DNA from: Candidatus Gastranaerophilales bacterium
GTDB taxonomy: Bacteria > Cyanobacteriota > Vampirovibrionia > Gastranaerophilales > Gastranaerophilaceae
Reading direction: 5' to 3'
Assembly: GCA_944327255.1 (NCBI GenBank)
Contig: CALVHA010000001.1
Location: forward strand, 62,001 to 126,000
DNA length: 64,000 nucleotides
Below the pieces are notes generated by a model. The model was not told the DNA's origin. It searched no databases and worked only from the letters and a program-made list of their open reading frames with translations. Positions 1 through 8,394 of the stretch are shown piece by piece. A program made the translations under genes and the position numbers. Position 1 is the first letter of the stretch, and each line of letters starts with the position of its first letter.

Positions 1-209
1 ACACTAAACAACATCTTAAATGTCACCACGAACTTGTTTCCTCTGCGGTCCAGAATAAATCTGATATTTATTTTCTGCTTTTTGTATAGTCACGTCTCCC
101 GCTAATTAATACAAGGATGTGTCTTTTTTATGCCAACCGACTTAATTATTAATTCTAAACAACAAAAAAACGTGCTGCTATAACGAATATAACGAAATGT
201 AAAGACTAA

Positions 210-237
210 TTTAAATAGGCTAAAACCCAGATATAAT
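210..237 (+). promoter_or_regulatory. Probable sigma-70 promoter of the first gene
   Basis: A perfect TATAAT lies at 232-237 with a weak TTTAAA at 210-215, spaced by 16 bases. The expected transcript start falls near 244, exactly where the AGGAT-type repeat begins. I see no gene or other recognisable element in bases 1-209, which are AT-rich. Confidence 0.55.
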
Positions 238-245
238 CCCTAATA

Positions 246-266
246 GGAGATAGGATAGGATAGGAG
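246..266 (+). repeat. AGGAT short tandem repeat at predicted transcript start
   Basis: An array of AGGAT/ATAGG units (AGGAG, then three AGGAT copies, then AGGAG) begins within a few bases of the predicted +1 of the promoter at 232-237 and ends 64 bases before the likely ATG at 331. The same pentamer, six copies on the other strand, sits at the same place relative to a promoter at 17173-17202. The units resemble Shine-Dalgarno sequence. Confidence 0.75.
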
Positions 267-330
267 CAATTTCCTCTTTCCTGATAACTTTATTATGAAT
301 GTAAGGGAAAAATCAAAGGAGAAAATTAAC

Positions 331-1137
331 ATGGGATTTGCACAATTAGCACGAGTACTGGTAAGAGAAATCGGAAAAGGAAATTCTTACAGAAAAATTT
401 TGACACAAAAAATGAATGACAAACATTTTATCAAAGTATTTGACCAATCTGGAAACACCTTGGTTAATAGGGTTAAAACTTTTGCAAAATCTGTTGTTGG
501 TGATAAAAAGGTTATTACCAGAAAAGAAGTCGCATTATTTGATAATTTAGACGGCTCTAATACCGGTTATAAGGCAAATTTTGACAGGGTTTATAATTCA
601 GCCGGCGAACTGGCCGGAACAAGGCATATTGAATATTCCGCAGTAACCAAGGGGCAAGAGAATCCGTTATTGCTGATTGATACAAAAAATTATTTCAAAA
701 CAAAGCAGGGACCGGAAGACTGTTCTGTGACAAAGCAGGTTATTGAAGGCAAAAATCGCCGTTTCTGGACAAAGTATGGGAATTTAGGCTCTCGTATAAA
801 CGGTGAAAAATTATCTAAAAATAAACATGAACAGGGTTATGACGGATTTTTCAATGTTTTAGGTTTACCAATGCCGTTAGAGTCCGGTGATATGGGTTTA
901 TTATCCTATGGAGGGAAAAACATTCCGCGTTCTATTAAAGAAATGTGCAGAGTATCAGAAAAGCATTATATTGAGTGGCATGAACCCTTTGGATGGGACA
1001 TAGAAACAATCAAAAAACGTTATCCAAATTATTTCACGGGGAATCCCCATTTAAAGATTCCTCTCTGGCGCACCCATACCGGGCAGGCAGAAGACTTATT
1101 AAAGCCGCAAATATCGGATTTAGACAAATTTATATAG
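331..1137 (+). CDS. Hypothetical protein, 268 aa
   Basis: I do not recognise this family. The ATG at 331 is preferred over an in-frame ATG at 295 because AAAGGAG lies nine bases upstream of it and nothing comparable precedes 295. The product appears soluble: there is no signal peptide or membrane segment, the N-terminus is basic (MGFAQLARVLVREIGKGNSY), and the C-terminal half is rich in aromatic and charged residues. It is followed 14 bases later by another unknown gene with its own AAAGGAG, so the two probably form an operon driven by the TATAAT promoter at 232. The AGGAT repeats in its 5' untranslated region are shared with the unrelated gene at 16716-17099. Confidence 0.75.
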   Translation: MGFAQLARVLVREIGKGNSYRKILTQKMNDKHFIKVFDQSGNTLVNRVKTFAKSVVGDKKVITRKEVALFDNLDGSNTGYKANFDRVYNSAGELAGTRHIEYSAVTKGQENPLLLIDTKNYFKTKQGPEDCSVTKQVIEGKNRRFWTKYGNLGSRINGEKLSKNKHEQGYDGFFNVLGLPMPLESGDMGLLSYGGKNIPRSIKEMCRVSEKHYIEWHEPFGWDIETIKKRYPNYFTGNPHLKIPLWRTHTGQAEDLLKPQISDLDKFI

Positions 1138-1151
1138 AAAGGAGATTATTT

Positions 1152-1445
1152 ATGGACTTAACATTTTCCAGGAGACCAATCGCATTAAACGGACAGCCTG
1201 TAACCAGAGGTCTATTACCGGTAAAAGGAGCCAGACCTTCCTTAATTAAGCGTTTGACGTATGATCAACCTGAAAACAATTTGACAGATAAATTTATTAA
1301 CATATTCAGGCTTGAAGATACCAAGGGATTAAAAGGGTTGGATTTGCTTGAAACACGACTTAAGAATCTTGTATCTGTTTACTATAATCCTTTTGCCACA
1401 ATTGAATATTGGAAACAAGCATTATTTAATGGAAATATTCTCTAA
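1152..1445 (+). CDS. Hypothetical protein, 97 aa, probably truncated by an in-frame stop
   Basis: This small basic protein starts at an ATG preceded by GAAAGGAG and lies 14 bases after the previous unknown gene, so the two are likely co-transcribed. I do not recognise the family. The reading frame stops at a TAA at 1443-1445, but translation in the same frame continues with convincing protein-like sequence for 45 more codons (described separately). The full-length ancestral product was therefore probably about 143 residues. It may be a recent nonsense mutation, a sequencing error, or a readthrough stop. Confidence 0.6.
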   Translation: MDLTFSRRPIALNGQPVTRGLLPVKGARPSLIKRLTYDQPENNLTDKFINIFRLEDTKGLKGLDLLETRLKNLVSVYYNPFATIEYWKQALFNGNIL

Positions 1446-1583
1446 ACTGTCCGAAAATGCTTAAGAGCCTCCAATGCACTAAAAATTGTCTTGAAAGACT
1501 TAAAGTGGTTTCAGGAAAACCGTAAATGGTGGCAAAAAAGTGCGGATGGCAAAGCGGAAGCCTTTGCCCGTAAAGCTTTTTAG
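1446..1583 (+). pseudogene. In-frame 3' continuation of the preceding gene after a TAA
   Basis: Directly after the TAA at 1443-1445 the same frame stays open for 45 codons to a TAG at 1581-1583. The deduced peptide is amphipathic and rich in Lys and Trp (it contains WFQENRKWWQ and ends KAEAFARKAF) and looks like genuine coding sequence. It has no start codon or ribosome binding site of its own. I read it as the separated C-terminus of the upstream gene. Confidence 0.55.
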
Positions 1584-1705
1584 CGTGAGTAATCCAAGAC
1601 AAAGAATGTTCCGAGTATATTCGATGTAAAGTTGTATATAAGTACCCGTTCTTTCAGGTTGAAAAATTACGGCTTATTGTGTACAATCAATTTTGTGAGG
1701 TTGAT

Positions 1706-2455
1706 GTGAAAAGAAATGTTTTTAAACTTTTTGTAAATAAACTTCTTGCCTATCCTTTATGGGTAAAACAAGCTGTTTATTATCGTTTGTACCAGAATAT
1801 GAAAGAAAATTACTGTGAAAGTTACATTATCAAAAACATTGATAATATTTTTGCAATGCATATTCCAACCTTGACTTTTCAGGGGAAAAATGAACTATGG
1901 GATAAGGCTGGAGGACTTGACAGTAATATTTACAACTTTTTAAAGTATGTTCATAGTGAATACAATATTTTAGAAATTGCACTTAATATGTTTTTATCAA
2001 TAGAAGAAGTTGCAAAGTATTATATATTTTGTCTTGAACAAAACTACATTGAAGCACCGGAAGCCGATGAAATTTATGCAATGGCAGGATTTATTGCAGG
2101 GAAATTCCCAACCGGAGACTATTTTTTAAAAAACGGAACAATAACAATTGATCAGTTTGACGCAGCTATTGCCGAACAAAAACGTATGGATGACAGAGGA
2201 CAACACGAATTGATAGGGAAAATACTTGTTAGACTCGGATTCATAACTGAAGAAAGCGTCAAAACTCTGTTTAGGCTCAAATCTGATGCAAAAAAAAGAT
2301 TTGTACTTGATCCGGATATTTATCCTTCCATTGAGGAACCTGTGAATGATATAAAAAAACTTGAGACAGAGCTTGAGGCACTAAAAAAAGAAAATCAGGC
2401 TTTAAAACATAGTATGGCAAAAATTGTGGAAATGGTAAAAAAATATGATTATTAA
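1706..2455 (+). CDS. Conserved hypothetical protein with MshEN-like and coiled-coil C-terminus
   Basis: The likely start is the GTG at 1706 with GAGG just upstream; an in-frame GTG at 1679 lacks a ribosome binding site. The product is about 249 residues. The central part (around residues 150-195, LIGKILVRLGFITEESVKT) resembles the short helical modules of MshEN/GspE N-terminal domains, which in type IV pilus and type II secretion ATPases bind partner proteins or c-di-GMP. The last 35 residues form a Lys/Glu-rich coiled coil. The 3' end overlaps the start of the asparaginase-like gene by 11 bases, indicating translational coupling. The MshEN comparison is by eye only. Confidence 0.6.
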   Translation: MKRNVFKLFVNKLLAYPLWVKQAVYYRLYQNMKENYCESYIIKNIDNIFAMHIPTLTFQGKNELWDKAGGLDSNIYNFLKYVHSEYNILEIALNMFLSIEEVAKYYIFCLEQNYIEAPEADEIYAMAGFIAGKFPTGDYFLKNGTITIDQFDAAIAEQKRMDDRGQHELIGKILVRLGFITEESVKTLFRLKSDAKKRFVLDPDIYPSIEEPVNDIKKLETELEALKKENQALKHSMAKIVEMVKKYDY

Positions 2456-3395
2456 TTCTCCTGATACAGTTGTTAAATATGTCCGAGACGGACTTGTTGA
2501 GGAACAACACTTCGGTTATGTGATGGTACTTAACCGTGTTCATGTTATTGATAGAGTCGGTGAAAGCGGAGGCTATCCATATTACCTGCGTTCATGTGAA
2601 AAACCTTTGCAAGCAGCTTTAATAATTGATTTTGGGATGGATGAAGCTTACGATATGACAGAGGAGGAAATTGCTTTTTGCTGTGCCTCTCACACAGGAG
2701 AACAGTGTCATATTGATATTGCAAAAGGCTTAATAAAAAAAATAGGAATTGATGAAAGTCTTTTAAAGTGTGGAATTCATAAACCATTCTCCATTGCAGA
2801 GCAGGAAAGACTACTATTGGATAATGAAGAAATTTCTATTCTACACAATAATTGTTCCGGGAAACATATTATGATGCTTGGGCTTTGTGCTCTGCATAAC
2901 TGGGATATGGCAACTTACGACGAACCTTATCATCCATTGCAAAAGCTTATTAAAGAAAGAATTTATGAGCTTTGTGATGTAAAAAAGGATTATCCTGTCA
3001 CAAAAGACGGCTGTGGAGTCCCTATTTTGTCAATGCCACTTGAAAATATGGGGAAAGGATATTTGAAATTATTTTGTTCTGACGAGTACAAAAAAATTCG
3101 TGATGCATTTTTACACCATCCTTATATTATCGGCGGAGAATCCAGAACTGACACCAAAATTATCGAAAACTCAACAAATCTTGTTGCAAAAGTAGGTGCT
3201 GGCGGATTATGTATTGTTGTTAATATCGAAAAAGAAGAATGTCTTGTTGTTAAAATTTCTGATTGTGACATGAAAGCAAGAGAATTCGTTGTTATTGACT
3301 CGTTAAAAAACCTGCACTGGGCAGATATTCCTATTGATTACACGATAAAAACACTACACGGCGAGGTTATTGGAGAGGTTGTGACGACTCTTTAG
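2445..3395 (+). CDS. L-asparaginase II-type protein (PF06089 family)
   Basis: The protein has 316 residues, the usual length of the asparaginase II family typified by Rhizobium etli AnsA, which hydrolyses asparagine to aspartate and ammonia. Family-type segments include YYLRSCEKPLQA near residue 45, FCCASHTGEQCH near residue 80, and the core NNCSGKHIMMLGLC near residue 130, where a Ser-Lys pair is found. There is no signal peptide, so it should be cytoplasmic. The gene overlaps the preceding MshEN-like gene by 11 bases and is followed two bases later by an ABC permease, so the three are probably one operon. Confidence 0.8.
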   Translation: MIINSPDTVVKYVRDGLVEEQHFGYVMVLNRVHVIDRVGESGGYPYYLRSCEKPLQAALIIDFGMDEAYDMTEEEIAFCCASHTGEQCHIDIAKGLIKKIGIDESLLKCGIHKPFSIAEQERLLLDNEEISILHNNCSGKHIMMLGLCALHNWDMATYDEPYHPLQKLIKERIYELCDVKKDYPVTKDGCGVPILSMPLENMGKGYLKLFCSDEYKKIRDAFLHHPYIIGGESRTDTKIIENSTNLVAKVGAGGLCIVVNIEKEECLVVKISDCDMKAREFVVIDSLKNLHWADIPIDYTIKTLHGEVIGEVVTTL

Positions 3396-3397
3396 TT

Positions 3398-4222
3398 ATG
3401 AAAAAATTCAGAGTAATTTTCGGATATTTTACATTAATACTTATTGCAATAAGCATGCTTTATCCTTTTTTTGTGATGGTTAATCTTTCATTTGTCAGAA
3501 ATGACGCAATTTTTTCTCAGGCCGGAAATATTCTCTATAGAGGCTTAACTCTGGATAATTATAAAAATGTTTTTGCTCAAATTCCTCTGAGCAGGTACTT
3601 CCTTAACAGTTTAATCGTAGCGTCCATAACCACTTTTGGACAGGTTCTGTTTGCATCTTTAGCCGGATATGCTTTTGCAAGAATGAAGTTTAAATTTAGA
3701 GATAGTTTGTTTTTGATAACACTTATTACTATGCTTATTCCTCCTCAGGTCAATATTATACCATTATTCTTTTTGATGAGAGAAATGCATTTGATTGATA
3801 GTTATCCGGCGTTAATTTTACCTGGATTATTCGGTGGGCTTGGAATATTTATGATGCGGCAGTATTTTCTAGGATTCCCTAAAGATCTGGAGGAGGCTGC
3901 CTGCATTGACGGTTGCAATTTATTCCAAAGTTTCTTTAAAATTGCACTTCCACTTGCTCTACCTACAGTTATGACGCTTGCACTATTTACCTTTGTAACA
4001 ACCTGGAATAGTTTTATGTGGCCGTTAATTGTTACAAATTCAGATGGAATGAGAACTTTACCGGTCGGACTCGCAATTTTTAAGGGAAGTTTCAGAGAAA
4101 TAACTCTCTGGGGAGAACTTCTCGCCTGTTCTGTAATATGTACAATTCCTGTTATCGGAGTCTTTTTAGCGGGTAAAAAATATTTTATTAATGATATTAT
4201 GCAGGGTGGTGTAAAAGAATAG
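3398..4222 (+). CDS. Carbohydrate ABC transporter permease, MalG/UgpE type
   Basis: This 274-residue inner-membrane protein has six predicted hydrophobic segments and the diagnostic EAA loop (EEAACIDGCNLFQSFFKIAL, about residues 165-184) that docks onto the transport ATPase. It belongs to the binding-protein-dependent sugar permease family in which MalG-type subunits pair with a MalF-type partner. The start codon lies two bases after the asparaginase-type stop. No solute-binding protein, partner permease or ATPase is in the window, so the rest of the transporter must be encoded elsewhere. The substrate cannot be inferred. Confidence 0.88.
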   Translation: MKKFRVIFGYFTLILIAISMLYPFFVMVNLSFVRNDAIFSQAGNILYRGLTLDNYKNVFAQIPLSRYFLNSLIVASITTFGQVLFASLAGYAFARMKFKFRDSLFLITLITMLIPPQVNIIPLFFLMREMHLIDSYPALILPGLFGGLGIFMMRQYFLGFPKDLEEAACIDGCNLFQSFFKIALPLALPTVMTLALFTFVTTWNSFMWPLIVTNSDGMRTLPVGLAIFKGSFREITLWGELLACSVICTIPVIGVFLAGKKYFINDIMQGGVKE

Positions 4223-4335
4223 CCCGAATCTATAATAATAAATAATAATTTAGGAATCTACACATATTTGACTTATGGGTAATTTAATAATATGCTGGAA
4301 AAAAGTAGTGTTTAGAATTAAGATTAGGGGTATTT

Positions 4336-6003
4336 ATGAGTGAAAGACAAAAAAATGTTCTCTCCTTGCTTGAAGAGAAAACTAATAAATATTTGGACAG
4401 AGTAGCTCTTGGAATGACGACTTATATGGGATGGAAAGAATTCACATATAGAGGATTGGGACTGCTATCACGAAAACTTGCGTCATATCTTATTGATGAA
4501 GTAAAAGTTCAAAAAGGAGATAAGCTGACAATTCTTTCTGAATCAAAACCCGAATATGGAGCGTGTGTATTTGCATCAATTCTTGCAGGAATGACAACAG
4601 TTCCTCTTGATATTAAGTTAACCAGATACGAACTGACATCCATTCTTACAGACTGCGAACCAACAGTAATGCTTGTTTCACAAAAATATATTGATACCGC
4701 AAAAGAACTCCAGAAAAATATCCCTTCAATAAAACATATTCTGGTAATGGATGAACCTTCTTACAACCTTAATCTTCCAAGTATATATGAACTGCCAGAA
4801 AATTACGAAGCAAAATGGAGAAAACGCAGTTCAAAAGCCACAGCATTTATAATTTACACCTCAGGTACAACAGGTTCTCCAAAAGGCGTTGAAATAACAT
4901 TCAAAAATATGTTCGCACAGCTTGATGATCTTTCATATGCTCTCAGCTCAATTCTACCTAACGACAGATGTACAATTTTATCAATCTTACCAATGAATCA
5001 TTTGTTTGAGATGACTGTCGGATTTTCAACATTTTTAAACTTAGGTTTTTCCGTATATTACTCTCAAAGCCTTAAACCAAAAGATATACTTACAATTATG
5101 AGAGAAAAACAGGTTAACTTTATGATAGTTGTCCCAGCATTTTTGAAACTCTTAAAAACAACAATCGAAACTGAATTAAATAACAGCTCTCCGACAGAAC
5201 TCGCAAAATTCAAAACTGCATATCACCTTGCAAAATTTATTCCAAGCGCAAGAATCAAAAAGATTATATTCAAAAAAATACACTCAAAATTCGGCGGGCA
5301 TTTTATCGGATGCATTTCAGGAGGAGCTCCACTTGATGTAGAGGTCGGAAAATTTTTTGAACGAATAGGATTAAAAATATATCAAGGATACGGACTTTCA
5401 GAAGCAAGTCCAGTTGTCTCGGTCAATATTAATAAACGCAATATAATTTCCTCCGTAGGACATCCACTAAAAAGCTTCTCTGCAAAACTTGCTCCTAATA
5501 CAGGGGAACTCATTGTAAAAGGACCAGCAGTAATGAAAGGGTACCATAACCAACCAGACTTAACCAAAGAAGTTATTGACGAAGATGGCTGGCTACATAC
5601 AGGAGATATTGCTCGTTTTGATAAGGACGGTCACATATATATAACAGGACGAATAAAAAATATGATAGTACTTTCCGGCGGGAAAAAGGTATTTCCGGAA
5701 GAAGTAGAAGCGACTCTTGAAAAAAGTCCATATTTTAAAGAAGTATGCGTATTCGGACATACTAAAACATTTGGGAATAAAGACGGAACAGAAGAAATTA
5801 CGGCGGTAATAGTTCCTGCCGACCAATTAATAAAACAATATGATGATGACAATCTTGAGAAACTTATAAAGGATGAAGTAAAAATTCTCTCTCGTCAGCT
5901 CACACCATATAAACGACCTGTTAATATAGTAATTTCGAAAACAGCACTTCCAAGGACTGCAACAAGAAAAGTTAAACGAAAAGAAGTAAAACAACTTGTA
6001 TAA
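4336..6003 (+). CDS. AMP-binding long-chain acyl-CoA synthetase family protein
   Basis: This 555-residue adenylate-forming enzyme should activate a fatty acid to acyl-AMP and then acyl-CoA (or acyl-ACP) in the cytoplasm or at the membrane face. Visible motifs are the P-loop YTSGTTGSPKGVEIT (about residue 178), GYGLSEASP (about residue 353), the adenylate motif LHTGDIARFDKDGHIYITGR (about residue 420) and a C-terminal Lys-rich PRTATRKVKRKEV containing the probable catalytic lysine. A good candidate RBS (TTAGGGG) precedes the ATG. It stands alone with its own 110-base upstream region and converges on rplR, sharing a bidirectional terminator. Confidence 0.9.
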   Translation: MSERQKNVLSLLEEKTNKYLDRVALGMTTYMGWKEFTYRGLGLLSRKLASYLIDEVKVQKGDKLTILSESKPEYGACVFASILAGMTTVPLDIKLTRYELTSILTDCEPTVMLVSQKYIDTAKELQKNIPSIKHILVMDEPSYNLNLPSIYELPENYEAKWRKRSSKATAFIIYTSGTTGSPKGVEITFKNMFAQLDDLSYALSSILPNDRCTILSILPMNHLFEMTVGFSTFLNLGFSVYYSQSLKPKDILTIMREKQVNFMIVVPAFLKLLKTTIETELNNSSPTELAKFKTAYHLAKFIPSARIKKIIFKKIHSKFGGHFIGCISGGAPLDVEVGKFFERIGLKIYQGYGLSEASPVVSVNINKRNIISSVGHPLKSFSAKLAPNTGELIVKGPAVMKGYHNQPDLTKEVIDEDGWLHTGDIARFDKDGHIYITGRIKNMIVLSGGKKVFPEEVEATLEKSPYFKEVCVFGHTKTFGNKDGTEEITAVIVPADQLIKQYDDDNLEKLIKDEVKILSRQLTPYKRPVNIVISKTALPRTATRKVKRKEVKQLV

Positions 6004-6045
6004 AAAAGAAAGTTCCTCTCAAATTATTTGAAGGAACTTTCTTTT
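6004..6045. terminator. Bidirectional rho-independent terminator
   Basis: The arms AAAAGAAAGTTCCT and AGGAACTTTCTTTT form a stem of about 13 bp around a 15-base loop, with A and T runs on both flanks. It lies between the convergent acyl-CoA synthetase and rplR genes and can serve both strands. It is also the physical end of the ribosomal protein cluster. Confidence 0.9.
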
Positions 6046-6061
6046 ACTCTTAATAAAAAAA

Positions 6062-6430
6062 TTAGAAGTTCAAACCGGCTTCACGAGCAGCATCAGCCAA
6101 AGCCTGAATACGACCGTGATACAAGAACCCACCTCTATCGAAAACAACATCTTTAATTCCTGCTTTAAGAGCCTTTTTCGCAATAGCTTCACCAACAACT
6201 TTAGCAGAATCTATGTTGCCGCCATGAGGAAGTTTTTCTTTCAAATCCTTGTCAATTGAAGAAGCTGAAGCCAAAGTAACATGGTTAACATCATCAATCA
6301 ATTGAGCATAGATATGTTTTGTACTTCTATAAACAGCCAATCTAGGACATTCAGGGGTTCCTGAAATTTTAACTCTTATAGACTGGTGTCTTTTTTGAAC
6401 TATAGGTTTTCTTTCTTTTCTTTTAATCAT
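6062..6430 (-). CDS. rplR: 50S ribosomal protein L18
   Basis: This is a 122-residue protein of normal L18 length that binds 5S rRNA together with L5 in the central protuberance. The C-terminal [20 protein letters not shown] is the conserved family signature, and the basic N-terminus ([19 protein letters not shown]) is typical. It is the last gene of the cluster: in most bacteria rpsE, rpmD, rplO and secY follow, but here a terminator and a convergent acyl-CoA synthetase gene come next. It is separated from rplF by an unusual 274-base spacer. Confidence 0.98.
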   Translation of the reverse strand: MIKRKERKPIVQKRHQSIRVKISGTPECPRLAVYRSTKHIYAQLIDDVNHVTLASASSIDKDLKEKLPHGGNIDSAKVVGEAIAKKALKAGIKDVVFDRGGFLYHGRIQALADAAREAGLNF

Positions 6431-6484
6431 TTTAATTTCCTTTCATTACTTGTTTTAACGGGCCTTACAACCCTCCACATGCAA

Positions 6485-6670
6485 TTAAGCTACTGTATCA
6501 AGATTTAAACGAAGCGTGATCTTATCCAAATACTGATCTCCTAATTTTTTGTCAATTAAAGATACCATACTATATATATGATAAGGATTTTCCGCATACG
6601 CTAAAAGCAAGATATCTGTAGTTGATTGAGATTGACTTTCGGGCGGAACATTTTTCCGTAAAACTTTATA
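6485..6670 (-). pseudogene. 61-codon open frame without start codon in the rplF-rplR spacer
   Basis: The minus strand between rplF and rplR holds an open frame of 61 sense codons that ends in TAA and encodes a plausible mixed-character peptide (it contains STTDILLLAYAENPYHIYSM and KITLRLNLDTVA). No ATG or GTG with a ribosome binding site opens it; only a TTG or an internal ATG is available. It may be a relic of an inserted gene or a small gene with an atypical start. I do not recognise the sequence. Confidence 0.35.
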
Positions 6671-6704
6671 TTATAAATACCACCGAAAGATATATTTCTA
6701 ATCA

Positions 6705-7244
6705 TTATTTCTTACCAGCTTTTCCAGCCTTACGTCTGATATGTTCGCCTTCATATCTTACACCCTTTCCTTTGTAAACTTCAGGAGGACGTTTAGATCT
6801 TATGAAAGCCGCAACATCTCCAACAGCCTGTTTATTTGAACCTTTAACACTGATTTTAGTGTTAGCTTCAACAGAAATAGTTATTCCTGCAGGAGGTTCA
6901 ACAATAACGGGATGAGAATACCCCAAAGCTAAGTTAAGATTTTTACCTTCCATGTTAGCACGGTAACCAACACCTTGAATTTCAAGTTTCTTTTCAAAAC
7001 CTTCCTTAACACCATGAACAGCGTTAGCAACCAAGGTTCTTGATAAACCATACAAAGCATCAGTTTCTCTTGAATCACCAACTTTAGATAAAATAATATG
7101 ATTATCTTCAATCTTAACTGCGATTTCAGGACGAACATTAACGGATTCTTCACCCAAAGGCCCTTTAGCCGTAACTAGCTGACCGTCAATTTTAACTTCA
7201 ACACCCTGAGGGATTTCAATAGGTTTCTTTCCTATACGTGACAT
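6705..7244 (-). CDS. rplF: 50S ribosomal protein L6
   Basis: This is a 179-residue protein of normal length located near the GTPase centre of the large subunit. It begins MSRIGKKPIEIPQGV and carries the C-terminal L6 signature PPEVYKGKGVRYEGEHIRRK, with the two duplicated alpha/beta domains expected. An AAGGAG ribosome binding site precedes the ATG. It lies 79 bases downstream of rpsH, a wide gap for this operon. Confidence 0.98.
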   Translation of the reverse strand: MSRIGKKPIEIPQGVEVKIDGQLVTAKGPLGEESVNVRPEIAVKIEDNHIILSKVGDSRETDALYGLSRTLVANAVHGVKEGFEKKLEIQGVGYRANMEGKNLNLALGYSHPVIVEPPAGITISVEANTKISVKGSNKQAVGDVAAFIRSKRPPEVYKGKGVRYEGEHIRRKAGKAGKK

Positions 7245-7323
7245 GTGTTTTCTCCTTATGGTATATTACTACATTTATCAGGCTTTTCTACCAATTACAC
7301 CTGACATAAAAATTCTGCTCAAA

Positions 7324-7722
7324 TTAGTAAACGTAGCAAAGAACTTCTCCGCCAATGTTTTCTTTACGAGCTTTTCTGTCTGTTAACAAGCCTTTGCTTG
7401 TTGAAACGATTGCAATACCCATACCACCCAAAACTTTAGGAAGGTTTTTAGCTTTACAATAGTTTCTTAAACCAGGTTTAGAAATTCTTTCTAACTTGGA
7501 AATAACAGGTTTTCTTCTTTCGTCATACTTCAAAGTAATAACAATAACTTTGAATTTTCCGCTTTCTTTAACTTCATAATCTGTAATGAAACCTTCTGAT
7601 TTCAACAATTTAGCTAATTCGATTTTAAGTTTAGAAGCAGGAATTTCAACAGTTTCATGAGAAACCATGTTTGCGTTTCTGATTCTTGTTAGCATATCTG
7701 CTATAGGATCTGTCATTGACAT
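7324..7722 (-). CDS. rpsH: 30S ribosomal protein S8
   Basis: This is a 132-residue protein that binds helix 21 of 16S rRNA; in E. coli it is the translational repressor of the spc operon. The start [18 protein letters not shown] and the C-terminal [20 protein letters not shown] are family signatures. A strong CCGGAGG precedes the ATG. Unlike the usual order it does not follow rpsN directly: a terminator, a small unknown gene and a divergent XRE regulator intervene, so rpsH-rplF-rplR probably has its own promoter within the 213-base leader. Confidence 0.98.
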   Translation of the reverse strand: MSMTDPIADMLTRIRNANMVSHETVEIPASKLKIELAKLLKSEGFITDYEVKESGKFKVIVITLKYDERRKPVISKLERISKPGLRNYCKAKNLPKVLGGMGIAIVSTSKGLLTDRKARKENIGGEVLCYVY

Positions 7723-7935
7723 AATTTAATACCTCCGGACTTACCTGCACAGTTCACAGGTAGTATCCTGATTAACTATCACACCGCTTACCGAGTTAAC
7801 TTTGCCTTAATATGAAGCTTCCGAATATTCTTTACGTCGACTTCATCACAGCGTATCTCGGCAGTTCGGAACTGTACAATTAAAATAACATTAACAACAA
7901 CTAAATACAAGAGTTTCTTAATAAAATTTAAAAAA
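7723..7935 (-). other. Long 5' leader of rpsH with candidate promoter
   Basis: This 213-base region between the terminator and rpsH contains a plausible promoter on the minus strand (TTGTAT and TATTTT about 17 bases apart near its upstream end) followed by a less AT-rich leader with inverted repeats such as CTGTGCAGG and CCTGCACAG-like segments close to GGAGG. It could hold an S8-type autoregulatory site for the split second half of the spc operon. The promoter is weak by consensus. Confidence 0.4.
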
Positions 7936-7984
7936 AAAGCACTCTCTGATATTATTAAAATATATCAGAGAGTGCTTTTTTTTT
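7936..7984. terminator. Bidirectional rho-independent terminator
   Basis: A perfect 13-bp stem (GCACTCTCTGATA with TATCAGAGAGTGC) carries runs of eight or more A and T on either side. It follows the small minus-strand gene at 7988-8284 and separates it from rpsH, so rpsH cannot be simply co-transcribed with the upstream half of the ribosomal cluster. Confidence 0.93.
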
Positions 7985-7987
7985 ATG

Positions 7988-8284
7988 TTATTCATCTTTT
8001 TTAAAAAGATTTTTCCCTATATCTTTAAATGCAATACTACTTTGCCCCCAAATAGACGGCTGTGATGAGATATTTTCTCCTCTCATAAATTTTTCGAATT
8101 CATAATTATTTTTATCATATTTTTTACGCAAGGCATCTAATTCAGCCAGCTCTTCCTTATTCAATGAGTGCTGCTTATTTTGAAGCTCATTCATACGATT
8201 TACATCTCTTTGTCTTAACTTGTGTTTCTTTATTGCATCAGGAAATCCAATGTTTCCACCTGCCATATTATCAATAATTGGCAT
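7988..8284 (-). CDS. Small hypothetical protein, 98 aa
   Basis: This short, highly charged, probably helical protein (LNKEELAELDALRKKYDKNN in its middle) has no membrane segment. I do not recognise it. It starts with an ATG behind AAAAGGAG. It is divergently oriented to the XRE regulator at 8571 across a 286-base AT-rich region containing a dyad that may be an operator. The pair is inserted between rpsN and rpsH, which are adjacent in most bacteria. A strong terminator follows 4 bases after its stop. Confidence 0.7.
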   Translation of the reverse strand: MPIIDNMAGGNIGFPDAIKKHKLRQRDVNRMNELQNKQHSLNKEELAELDALRKKYDKNNYEFEKFMRGENISSQPSIWGQSSIAFKDIGKNLFKKDE

Positions 8285-8319
8285 ATTAATCTCCTTTTCT
8301 TAATTTTTTGTGTACCTCA

Positions 8320-8394
8320 TGTAAAGAAATTTCTTACATTAATATAAAAAAAAGTTATATTAAGAAATTGCATAAAAAAATAAATTTCTTTACA
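8320..8394. promoter_or_regulatory. Candidate operator: TTTCTT(T)ACA dyads
   Basis: Bases 8320-8338 read TGTAAAGAAATTTCTTACA, a dyad that is perfect apart from one extra A. A second half-site, AAATTTCTTTACA, lies at 8382-8394. Between them runs an inverted pair (TTAATATAA with TTATATTAA). The sites lie between the divergent small gene and the XRE-family regulator and are natural candidates for its binding site. Confidence 0.4.

Noticed and set aside
295..330. Upstream ATG at 295 as start of the first gene
   Set aside because: No ribosome binding site precedes it, whereas the ATG at 331 has AAAGGAG at the right distance.
1443..1445. Alternative genetic code with TAA as sense
   Set aside because: Dozens of other genes in the window end cleanly at TAA, so this stop is an isolated event.
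1446..1680. Transposase remnant after the broken small gene
   Set aside because: The translated sequence shows no transposase motifs and no terminal inverted repeats; it continues the upstream frame instead.
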